In this document: positions 52,077 to 60,400 of the stretch, one piece after another
Position numbering within the stretch: position 1 is the first letter of the stretch
Layout: every line of letters begins with the position of its first letter
Source of the DNA: Arthrobacter citreus
GTDB lineage: Bacteria > Actinomycetota > Actinomycetes > Actinomycetales > Micrococcaceae
Assembly (NCBI RefSeq): GCF_009192745.1
Contig: NZ_VTFV01000005.1
Location: 62,001 to 126,000 of the forward strand
DNA: 64,000 bases
Reading direction: 5' to 3'
Program-made: the position numbers and the translations under genes
The notes under the pieces: generated by a model
Told to the model about the DNA's origin: nothing
The model's input: only the letters and a program-made list of their open reading frames with translations
Databases searched by the model: none

Positions 52077-53099
52077 ATGGAGTTGCGCCTGCTGGGCAAC
52101 AGCGGAACCGCCGTGAGCAACTATGCGCTGGGCACCATGACGTTCGGCAATGAGACCGATGAAAAGACCTCCCATCGGATGCTGGACGACTATCTGGGCG
52201 CCGGCGGCAACTTCATCGACACCGCGGACATCTACAACGAAGGTGCCTCGGAAGAAATCGTCGGCAAATGGCTGCATTCAAACCAGACCGCCCGCAACAC
52301 CGTGGTGCTGGCCACCAAGGCCCGCTTCCCCACCGGGCAGGACACTAACGACGCCGGGAACTCCCGCCGTCATCTGCGCCGCGCGCTCGAAGCCTCGCTG
52401 CGCAGGCTCGGCGTTGACCACATCGACCTGTACCAGCTGCACTCCTGGGACCCTCTGACGCCGCTGGAAGAGAGCCTCGGCTTCCTCCAGGACGCCGTCA
52501 CCTCCGGGCTGATCAGCTACTACGGTTTCTCCAACTTCACCGGCTGGCAGCTCACCAAAGCCGTCTGGACGGCGAGACTCCGCAACTGGAACGGCCCTGT
52601 CACCCTGCAGCCGCAATACAACCTGCTGGAGCGTGAAATCGAATCCGAGATTGTGCCGGCTGCGCTCGACGCCGGGCTCGGGCTGCTCCCCTGGTCTCCC
52701 CTGGCGGGCGGCTGGCTCACGGGCAAGTACCATCGGGAAACCGTTCCTTCCGGCAACACCCGGGTGGGTGAGAACCCGGCGCGGCAGTTCCAGGGCTGGG
52801 ACCTGCGCAGCTCCAACCCCCAGACGTGGGAAGTCCTGGACGCCGTCCACCGCATCGCCGCGGCCCACGATGCCACTCCCGCGCAGGTGTCACTCGCCTG
52901 GCTCGCGGGGCGTCCCGGCGTGACGTCAGTGATCCTGGGGGCCCGGACGCCGGACCAGCTCGAAGGCAACCTGCAGGCAGCACAGCTGGAACTAACCCCG
53001 GCGGAGATCCGGCAGCTGAATGATGCCAGCGCCCCGGCCGTGGGCAACTATCCCTATGGCCTTGACGGCCGGAACCAGCGGGCGCGAAAGCTCGGCTAG
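52077..53099 (+). CDS. Aldo/keto reductase (AKR11/YajO-like)
   Basis: A 340-residue NADP-dependent oxidoreductase: MELRLLGNSGTAVSNYALGT, FIDTADIYNEGASEEIVGKW with catalytic Asp and Tyr, ATKARFPTGQD with the catalytic Lys, IDLYQLHSWDPLTPLEESLG, and GRPGVTSVILGARTPDQLEG at the coenzyme end. It belongs to the cytosolic AKR branch with broad carbonyl substrates and differs from the partial AKR at the left edge. An AAGGAA SD supports the ATG. The last 4 bases overlap the convergent neighbour. Confidence 0.9.
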   Translation: MELRLLGNSGTAVSNYALGTMTFGNETDEKTSHRMLDDYLGAGGNFIDTADIYNEGASEEIVGKWLHSNQTARNTVVLATKARFPTGQDTNDAGNSRRHLRRALEASLRRLGVDHIDLYQLHSWDPLTPLEESLGFLQDAVTSGLISYYGFSNFTGWQLTKAVWTARLRNWNGPVTLQPQYNLLEREIESEIVPAALDAGLGLLPWSPLAGGWLTGKYHRETVPSGNTRVGENPARQFQGWDLRSSNPQTWEVLDAVHRIAAAHDATPAQVSLAWLAGRPGVTSVILGARTPDQLEGNLQAAQLELTPAEIRQLNDASAPAVGNYPYGLDGRNQRARKLG

Positions 53100-53734
53100 A
53101 AGTCCTCGGGACGCAGGTTCTGCGCCCATTTGCTGATTTCGGCGTCGTCGGGGGCTGCGGGCTCTTTGCCCTTCGCCTTTTCCTGCGGATTGTCCTTTCC
53201 GGCCGTCCCGGATTCGGAGGCCGCCGGGGAAGCGGCGGCACTGTGGGCAGCGGCGTCGCGGTCAGCAGTTTCCCGTCCGGCACCAGTCTGGTCCTCCGGC
53301 GCTTCGTCCGGTTCTGGGTGATCTGTCGAATCGGCAGGCGCGGGGCCGGACGCGTCCGGGACAGGAGGCTGCTCCGGCCGGGGACGGGTGAAGGGAACCG
53401 GGTGTGAGGCCATGGAGGCTACAGCCGCGCTGGCTGCACGCAGGCCGCATCCGGTGTTCTGGGCGTAGATCTGGATAGCGCGGATCGGCTGGCCCTGCGC
53501 AATCGCAGCGTAGACCTGCTGGTGGCCCTTCTCATCCAGCTGCGCCGCGGCCTCTCGCGCTGCCTCCAGCGACGTTCCGGCCGGGGTCCGGAGGCTCTTG
53601 GCAGAGCTCCCCGTACGGGACTGTGCCGGTTTCTCCGCTGCCGGGCGGCCGGCACGCGTGCGCTGGGCGCGTCCGACCAGAAAGTTCACGAGCACGATCG
53701 CAGCGACGAACAGGACAATGACCACAAACTCCAT
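53096..53734 (-). CDS. Membrane-anchored protein with L7/L12-like segment
   Basis: A 212-residue protein. Residues 1-20 (MEFVVIVLFVAAIVLVNFLV) form an N-terminal membrane anchor. Residues about 78-112 (VYAAIAQGQPIRAIQIYAQN then TGCGLRAASAAVASM) resemble the C-terminal fold of ribosomal protein L7/L12 (G-x-x-I-x-A-I-x-x-Y...TG-x-x-L). The remainder is a long Ala/Pro/Asp/Glu-rich disordered tail ending KWAQNLRPEDF. Function unknown. An L7/L12-like domain outside the ribosome may serve protein binding. The gene is monocistronic and convergent with the aldo/keto reductase. Confidence 0.75.
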   Translation of the reverse strand: MEFVVIVLFVAAIVLVNFLVGRAQRTRAGRPAAEKPAQSRTGSSAKSLRTPAGTSLEAAREAAAQLDEKGHQQVYAAIAQGQPIRAIQIYAQNTGCGLRAASAAVASMASHPVPFTRPRPEQPPVPDASGPAPADSTDHPEPDEAPEDQTGAGRETADRDAAAHSAAASPAASESGTAGKDNPQEKAKGKEPAAPDDAEISKWAQNLRPEDF

Positions 53735-53832
53735 ACCTTGATCCTAGCTTTTTCCCGGCACCCCAAGGGCCGCCGCCGGTATATTGGCGCGCAGGACACA
53801 CCCCGCCCGCCGCTCAACCACGTAAGGACTCC

Positions 53833-54657
53833 ATGAAAACCGAATCTGATCTGCGGTCACTGCGCGTCACACACCGCGGTCCGGTGGCCGAGGTGCAGCT
53901 GCTGGGCCCCTCGAAGGGAAATGCCATGGGTCCGGACTTCTGGGCTGAGCTTCCCCGAGTCTTTGCGGAGCTGGACGCGAAGGAGGACGTCCGCGCCGTC
54001 CTCTTATACGGCTCCGGGGACAACTTCAGCTATGGCTTGGACTTGCCGGGGATGGAACCCGTGTTCCGCCCGCTCCTAGAATCCCGCGGGACGGATGCCC
54101 GGCTGCGCTCGGATTTCCGGCTGCGGATCAAGGCCCTGCAGGACGCCGTGAGTTCCGTGGCCCGCTGCAGCAAGCCAGTCGTGGCCGCTGTGGAGGGATG
54201 GTGCATCGGCGGCGGCGTGGACGTGATCACTGCGGCTGATATTCGGGTTGCGTCCCCGGGCGCCAGGTTCAGCATCCGGGAGGTCCGTGTGGGCATCGTT
54301 GCGGACCTCGGATCCCTGCAGCGGCTTCCGGGGATCATCGGCTCCGGCGCCACCAGGCACCTGGCGCTCACCGGAGAGGATTTCGACGCTGCCCGCGCAC
54401 TCGAACTGGGCCTGGTCACTGAGCTGGCGGACGACGTCGTTGCGCGCGGGCGTGAGCTGGCCGCCCAGATCGCGGCGAACCCGCCGCTGGTGGTGCAGGG
54501 CGTCAAGCAGGTTCTAAACCAGGGCAGCGAGGCGGCGGCGCAGTCCGGGCTGGATTACGTGCAGGTATGGAATACGGCGTTCCTGCCCAGCCGTGACTTC
54601 GCCGAAGCCGGCAGGGCCTTCGCCGAGCGCCGCCCCGCGGTCTTCACCGGCGACTAA
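53833..54657 (+). CDS. Crotonase-family enoyl-CoA hydratase/isomerase
   Basis: A 274-residue crotonase-fold protein: VAEVQLLGPSKGNAMGPDFW, AVLLYGSGDNFSYGLDLPGM (oxyanion-hole region), and VVAAVEGWCIGGGVDVITAA (second oxyanion loop), then VGIVADLGSLQRLPGIIGSG with an acidic residue where isomerases place a catalytic base. The DLG in place of a second Glu favours a dienoyl-CoA isomerase or enoyl-CoA isomerase over a classic hydratase. The AAGGA SD supports the ATG. It lies 47 bp before a GntR/FCD regulator on the same strand, so fatty-acid or acyl-CoA metabolism under that regulator is plausible. Confidence 0.88.
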   Translation: MKTESDLRSLRVTHRGPVAEVQLLGPSKGNAMGPDFWAELPRVFAELDAKEDVRAVLLYGSGDNFSYGLDLPGMEPVFRPLLESRGTDARLRSDFRLRIKALQDAVSSVARCSKPVVAAVEGWCIGGGVDVITAADIRVASPGARFSIREVRVGIVADLGSLQRLPGIIGSGATRHLALTGEDFDAARALELGLVTELADDVVARGRELAAQIAANPPLVVQGVKQVLNQGSEAAAQSGLDYVQVWNTAFLPSRDFAEAGRAFAERRPAVFTGD

Positions 54658-54704
54658 GCCCGGCCCGGAGCCACGTGCAAACATCCGACCATTAGGATGA
54701 AGGC

Positions 54705-55376
54705 ATGGCTGTTACAGACGAAGCGATCACCAAGATCAAGGACATGCTCATCTCAGGTGAGCTCAAGGCAGGTGACCGGCTTCCTCCGGAGAAAGACCTC
54801 AGTGAGCGTCTGGGCCTTTCACGCAGTTCAATGCGGGAAGCGGTCAAGGCACTTGAACTGATCCGGGTGCTCGACGTCCGCCGTGGTGACGGTACGTATG
54901 TAACCAGCCTCGAACCGCAGCTGCTCACCGAAGCCATGGCGTTTGTGGTTGATCTCCACCAGGACAAGTCCGTGCTGGAACTGTTCGAGGTCCGGCGCAT
55001 CCTCGAACCCGGCTCCGCCTCGCTCGCCGCCCAGCGGATCACGGAACCCCAGCTGGCAGAACTGAACGAAATAATCGAGACGGTGCAGGAAAACGCGTCC
55101 GTCGAAGACCTGGTGGCCCATGACCTGGCGTTCCACAGCCTGATCGCCAAGGCGTCCGGCAACTCCTATCTCGAGAGCCTCCTGCACGGGCTTTCCAGCA
55201 GTACCGTCCGTGCCCGCGTGTGGCGGGGGCTGACCCAGGACAAGGCGGTCACGGCTACCCTCGCCGAACATAACGCGATTGCAGCGGCACTCTCCCGCGG
55301 TGACGCCGACCTGGCGCGGGCGCTCATGACCGTCCACGTCAGCGGCGTGGAGAACTGGCTTCGACAGTCCCTCTGA
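54705..55376 (+). CDS. GntR-family (FadR/FCD) transcriptional regulator
   Basis: A 223-residue regulator. The N-terminal winged helix (about 5-70; MLISGELKAGDRLPPEKDLS and ERLGLSRSSMREAVKALELI) and the FCD ligand domain (about 88-223) are clear. The FCD metal-binding residues are visible as Asp and His in DLVAHDLAFHSLIAKASGN and His near AEHNAIAAAL. Members sense a carboxylic acid, often with a bound metal ion. The neighbour suggests control of the crotonase gene. The start is ATG 54705. Confidence 0.9.
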   Translation: MAVTDEAITKIKDMLISGELKAGDRLPPEKDLSERLGLSRSSMREAVKALELIRVLDVRRGDGTYVTSLEPQLLTEAMAFVVDLHQDKSVLELFEVRRILEPGSASLAAQRITEPQLAELNEIIETVQENASVEDLVAHDLAFHSLIAKASGNSYLESLLHGLSSSTVRARVWRGLTQDKAVTATLAEHNAIAAALSRGDADLARALMTVHVSGVENWLRQSL

Positions 55377-55414
55377 CCTAAGCCGCGCACGCCATCGACC
55401 TGGTGATACCGAGC

Positions 55415-56815
55415 CTACGGCCGCTCGATTGAATCCTCCAGCGGCGCCTCGGCATCTGCTTCATCCGCATCCGCCTTGCGCTTATCTGCACCCTTCGAGT
55501 CGGCGCCCTTCGCGTCGGCTACACCGTCATCGTCATTCTGCTTGTCGTAGGGCAAATGATCGTGGCCGCGCTCGGAGACCCCAGACGGCGCCGGCGTGAC
55601 GACTACTGTGAGCTCTGAACGAGCCTGGGCGCGCTCCTCCCAGTACACGCCCATGCGGTGCTTGGCCGTGAAGTTAAAAGCGAAGGTATGCTCGCCTTCA
55701 CTGAGCCCCTCAATAGGGATGGTGATATCGCCGTCGGTGTCCCCGGAGGCAATGACCGTACCGTCCCGCTCGAGAGTGTAGGTGCCGTCAACAGGAGTCT
55801 GGCCCAAGCCCAGGTCCCTGCCCACCGCCCGCAAATCAAAAGCCTCGCCGGGGGCAACCTCGGTTGGCCCATACAGCTCAGTGTCAGCCTGCAGCGGGAT
55901 GGTCACCTTCACGGCGCCTTCGCCGGCCATCGGGCCGCGGCCAGTCCAGTCGTAGTAAGGCCGGGTGCCCTGCTCCAGCACAGTGAGCTGCGGGACGTCT
56001 GCGACCCAGCTCATACCGGCGCCGCCGCCGCTGCCCGCGCCGAAGCCCAGGCGCTTCTTGCCTGCGCCGCCCGCGGTGCCGCTGGCCGGCCACCCTCCGC
56101 CGCCGGCTCCACCGCCGCCGCCCGAGGTCAGAAAGCCGGCGCTCTTGCCGTCCTCGCCCGCCTTGCCGTAGCGCGCGAACGCGGGATCGTCCACGCCGTT
56201 CTTGCCGGGGTTGCCGGCGTGCTTGCCCTGGCCCCAGCCCGGTTGCTCACCCGAGACCGCGTCGCCGCCCGTGCCGCCGCGGTCGAAATCGTAGACGTCT
56301 AGCCGGAAATCACGGTCTCCGCCGTCTCCGCCGGCACCACCACCACCGCCCGCCACAGCGAGCAGCTCGCCGTTGAGCTTAAGCGCGGAAGCGCCGCCGC
56401 CGCCGTTTCCTACAGTTCCGCTCCTGCTCTTGTCGCCGCCCTTGCCGCCGTCGATGAATCCGAGGCCGGCCGCTCGGCCGAACCCCTCGCCCGATTTCCC
56501 GGCGTAGAGCGTCAGGGTGTCTCCGGGCGTCACGTCGAGCTGCAGCAGGTACGTCTGGCCCCTGCCGCCAGGGCTCGAGGTGTTGATGTACCCTCCGTCG
56601 CCGCCGCGCAGACCGACGAGGACCTCGGTGACACCGTATGGCACGACCCAGTCCTCGCCCTTGGGCTGGCTGAAAGTGAATACATGCTGGGACAGAGGCG
56701 CAGCTTGGGCGGCAGGTGCTGTGAGCACCGTGCCTCCGGCAAAGAGGGCGCTGACCATCGCAACAGCGCCGAGGCGACGAAGGATGCGAGCCGTGGAAGA
56801 CTTAAAATTGGACAT
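55415..56815 (-). CDS. Secreted glycine-rich protein with Ig-like domain
   Basis: A 466-residue exported protein. The signal peptide (1-38, ending AAQA) is followed by a bacterial Gly_rich (PF12810-like) region (about 40-310) beginning HVFTFSQPKGEDWVVPYGVT, with many GGGGG runs. An Ig-like domain (about 320-420; TELYGPTEVAPGEAFDLRAV, GTYTLERDGTVIASGDTDGD) and a charged Lys/Asp/Ala repeat tail (GADSKGADKRKADADEADAE) complete it. No sortase signal is present, so it is secreted or loosely bound. Function unknown; it is probably a surface-layer or matrix component. The ATG at 56815 was chosen for its signal peptide. It has almost no SD and a TATAAA box 6 nt upstream, so the mRNA may be leaderless. 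Confidence 0.8.
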   Translation of the reverse strand: MSNFKSSTARILRRLGAVAMVSALFAGGTVLTAPAAQAAPLSQHVFTFSQPKGEDWVVPYGVTEVLVGLRGGDGGYINTSSPGGRGQTYLLQLDVTPGDTLTLYAGKSGEGFGRAAGLGFIDGGKGGDKSRSGTVGNGGGGASALKLNGELLAVAGGGGGAGGDGGDRDFRLDVYDFDRGGTGGDAVSGEQPGWGQGKHAGNPGKNGVDDPAFARYGKAGEDGKSAGFLTSGGGGGAGGGGWPASGTAGGAGKKRLGFGAGSGGGAGMSWVADVPQLTVLEQGTRPYYDWTGRGPMAGEGAVKVTIPLQADTELYGPTEVAPGEAFDLRAVGRDLGLGQTPVDGTYTLERDGTVIASGDTDGDITIPIEGLSEGEHTFAFNFTAKHRMGVYWEERAQARSELTVVVTPAPSGVSERGHDHLPYDKQNDDDGVADAKGADSKGADKRKADADEADAEAPLEDSIERP

Positions 56816-56847
56816 AGTCCATTTATACCGTGTTAGCGCTCTGACAA
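56816..56847 (-). promoter_or_regulatory. Candidate promoter for a leaderless mRNA of the glycine-rich gene
   Basis: On the minus strand TTGTCA (56847-56842) and TATAAA (56827-56822) lie upstream of ATG 56815. The -10 ends 6 nt before the ATG, which would place the transcription start at the start codon. The 14-bp spacer is short, which lowers confidence. Confidence 0.4.
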
Positions 56848-56922
56848 GTGAGAACACTCACACATTTCACGCATTCGTCCAGATTATCCGCCCCAAGTTT
56901 CCTGCTTCGTGGGATCAATAAA

Positions 56923-56952
56923 GAACCCCCGCCGGGTGACCGGCGGGGGTTC
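56923..56952 (-). terminator. Terminator ending the adhesin operon
   Basis: GAACCCCCGCCGG (56923-56935) and CCGGCGGGGGTTC (56940-56952) form a perfect 13-bp stem with a GTGA loop. Read on minus, a T-rich stretch (TTCTTTATT) follows, 11 bp after the stop of the 148-residue gene. Confidence 0.88.
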
Positions 56953-56963
56953 TTCTTTTCAAG

Positions 56964-57410
56964 CTACCGCTCGATACCGTCGATAATCACGTGGATGGAC
57001 CTCTCCGGGAGTCTCAGGATGTGCTCACCTGGAACGAAAGTGTCGAGGCTTTGCAGCTGCTCCCGCAGCTGCTGTGTGGTCTCGGGGTCGGCGGTAACCA
57101 CCTCGACCTCTTCGATGTCGGTGTTCACCGGCAGATACATGTAGACCCCTCCGGCTTCCTCCTTGATCTCCACGTTCGAGATGTAGTCCTCGCCCGCGAT
57201 CTCGTAGGTGCGAGTGCCGTCCCCGGCGCCGAGCCCTGCCCAGACCGCCCCACCAACGACCAGGGCCAGCATCCCGATGAGAGCCCCGCGGACCCAGACG
57301 CGGGAGGAAGCATGAGATCGGCGGGCCCGGCGGCCCCGCCGGGCCCGGGTGGTTTCACCCTTGGCCCCAGCGGCGGCTACCGGTGTGGGTTCTTCGTGCG
57401 CAGTCTTCAT
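56964..57410 (-). CDS. Membrane-anchored protein coupled to the giant adhesin
   Basis: A 148-residue protein. A basic cytosolic N-terminus (about 1-40; TTRARRGRRARRSHASSRVW) is followed by one membrane helix (about 42-63; GALIGMLALVVGGAVWAGLG). An 85-residue outer domain holds YEIAGEDYISNVEIKEEAGG, VYMYLPVNTDIEEVEVVTAD and HILRLPERSIHVIIDGIER. No known family. Its ATG overlaps the adhesin stop by 4 bases (ATGA), and a strong terminator follows, so it is the last gene of the adhesin transcript. The coupling suggests it works with the adhesin, perhaps in its secretion, anchoring or folding. Confidence 0.75.
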   Translation of the reverse strand: MKTAHEEPTPVAAAGAKGETTRARRGRRARRSHASSRVWVRGALIGMLALVVGGAVWAGLGAGDGTRTYEIAGEDYISNVEIKEEAGGVYMYLPVNTDIEEVEVVTADPETTQQLREQLQSLDTFVPGEHILRLPERSIHVIIDGIER

Positions 57411-60400
57411 ACTCGCTCCTCCTGCATCTCTTCTTCTTCCTTCATGCGGCGACGGGCTGCAGCCAGGAGCAGGATGCCGAGGCCACCGGCGCCCAGTGCG
57501 CCCAGGAGGAGCAGGGCGAAGCCCTTACCTCCGGTAAACGCCAGCGGGATTACCGCGAACGGGTAGTCCAGCTCACGATCCTCGTGCTCCTCAGCCAGGA
57601 CTATCAGACCAGTCTCTTCATCAACCTCAACCAGTTCGGCGACCTTCGACTCGATCCAGCCGTTACCCCTGTCCGATGCGGTGACTGCGTCACCCAGGCT
57701 CAGACGGTGGCTGACGGGCGTGTGGGTCTCAGTGCGGTACTCGCGCGGCTTCAGGTAGCCGTCGTGGTCCTCACCCCAGTGGGTGGGTTCGACTACGAAC
57801 TCGTAGCTGCCGTCGGCCTCGGTCTTGATCGTGTAGTTGCCGTTGAGGTCTGCCACCACGATCCACTCACCGTCGATCTTCTCAAGCAGCGTGACCTCGC
57901 GACCACCGAGAGTGCCCTCGCTGTCCTGCTGGATGCCGTCCTCGTTCTTGTCGACCCAGATGCTGCCGCCGATGACTGCCCGGTCAGCGTAGATCGTCAG
58001 ACCTGCATCCATCTGGACATCGTCGCGCTGCGTGAGCGGGTCAGCGACACCGTTCACGTGCTCGATGATCGAGAAGACGTGGCTGACGCCGGTGTGTGCA
58101 CCGCCGAACTCGGCAGCTTCCGTGATCACGTCGCTGTCGATGAGTTTGTCCCCGCCCACGTTCACCGGCGACCACAGCTGGTTGCCCAGGCGTTCAATGG
58201 TCACACGGTACTCACGTGCCTGCATGAACTCAGGGCTGCTCTCGTCGAAGTGCATCGGCTCAACCACGAAGCGGTAGTCGCCGTTCTCGTCGGTCATGTC
58301 GGTGACGTCCTTCGAGTCACCGGCCTTGACCCATGCGCCATCCACGAGCTCCCACAGGACCACGGTGTGGCCGGCGAGAACCTTCTCGCCTTCCTCGCGC
58401 AGGCCATTGGCATTCGCGTCGTCCCACATTTTGCCGCCGATGACGACCCCGGGCTCAACGAGACCCAGGTCCACATCATCGTGCGTCAGTGCTTCACGGG
58501 TGTCCACGGGCAGGATCTGACCTTCGACGGGCCTGGCCAGCGTGTAGACATCCGATACCGCGGTGAAGGTGCCATTACGGCCGGTCTCAACGAAGTCGCT
58601 GTCGGTTTCGTCAGCTCCCTGGTTGTGTTTGGTGATCGCGAGCCACAGCGGGATCTCGGTCACAACCACGCGGTACTGGTTAGCAGCACCAGCTGCGTCG
58701 TTGTAGATCGGCAGACCCTCGAAGCGGTACTTGTTCACACCGGTCTGGGCTGCAACGTCGGTCCAGTCGGCGCCGTTGGTGCTGACCTGCAGAGTCGCGG
58801 TGAAGCGCTCTGCTGCCAGGCCGTCGCCAACCTTCTGTCCATCTGCCTTCGTGTCGATGAACACTTCGCCGGCGATAACACCGGTTGCGTGCTCCATCAC
58901 ACCGAGGTCGATGGTCACGTTGTCCACCGCACGCAGGAACTGACCGTCCTGAACAGCCATTGTGATCAGGTTGTCCAGACCGCCTTTCTCGTTCATGGCG
59001 CCGTTGAGGAAGAAGTCGGAGTCAACCTCGCGGTCATCCCCCTCACGCGACGGAGCGAAAGTGTATCCGGCCGGCAGGCCGTCCACGATCACCTGGTAGG
59101 CGTACGCCGTACCCGTCTCAGCGTCACCCGCGAAGGCCGGAACCTCGTTGAAGTAGTAGAGGCCGTCAGCCTGCGAGGTGGTGGTCATGACGAAGCCGTC
59201 ATTCTTCACCCACTTGCCGTCAACGAGCTCGTACTGCTCGAGCTTCAGCTCCTGGCCGTCGAGACCGGGCTCGCCAGGTTCCTGGATACCGTTGCGGTTC
59301 TTGTCGTCCCACACGAGGTTTCCGATCACACCGGTGTTGCGGTAGTCGTAAAACCCGGCGTTCACTGCCTGGCGGTCAGCGAACTTGGTCTCGTAGAGGT
59401 TCTCCAGATCGAAGGCGAACAGGTTCGTGCGAACGATCAGGCCGTTCCCAACCTCACGCAGGGTCACGTCGTTGTCATCAACACGGGTGAACGGGTTCTC
59501 CGCGTGCGTGATGGGCGTGACGGGCAGTTTCTTGTCGTAGGTGCCATCGGGGTGAACAACCTCGACGTAGAACTGGCCGGGGCGTGCGAGGACGGGGAAG
59601 GTGTACCGGCCCTTGGCGTCCGAGACAGTAGTCATCTCGTCGCCGTTTTCGTCGAGCACCGTCTCGCCCTTGGCGTTCTTCAGGGTGACCTTGAAGTTCG
59701 GCAGGCGATCCTCGCCGGACTGCATCACGCCGTCACGGTTCTTGTCGTTCCACACAGTTCCACCGAAGTCGAACAAGTGGCCAACACCGAGGTCGAAGCC
59801 CATACGGGTGTCGTCCGCAGTCTCCTGTGTGACCGTACGTACGTCGGTCACTGCAACGAGTGCAGACACGTCGTGCGCAACCTGCACGTCTGCAGCCTCA
59901 CCCGGGAGGAACGTGGTCACGTCCGCACCGGAGATCATCTTCTGCGTGGTCACCGAGTAGCCGTCGTACGCCTTCGGTATTTCGAACATCACGCGGTACT
60001 TACCGGGGGTGATGTTGGAGAACACGTAGTAACCGTTCCAGCCGTTGATGTCGGTACGGGTGGTGGTCACCACCGGGCCGTCAGATTCCATCTTCTGGCC
60101 GATCTCGTCAACGAAGACCTCACCGGTTGCATCGTCAATGACGAGCCACTGGTTGCCGACCTTCTTGATCGGGTTACCGAGGTAGTCCACGTTGTAGCCG
60201 TTCGGGCTCAGCAGGGTGACCTTGACCTGGTTGATGCCAGCATCGTCGATGTCGCCGTCGAAGTCGATGTCCTTGGCGGGCTTCAGCAGTTCGCGGCCGT
60301 TCACATCGGTGATGATCTCGCCCTCGTTCTGCTCGGCGTCGAAGTTGGCGTCGTGCCAGACGTAGTTACCGATCGAGACCTTGTCCGCCTTCTCGGTCAC

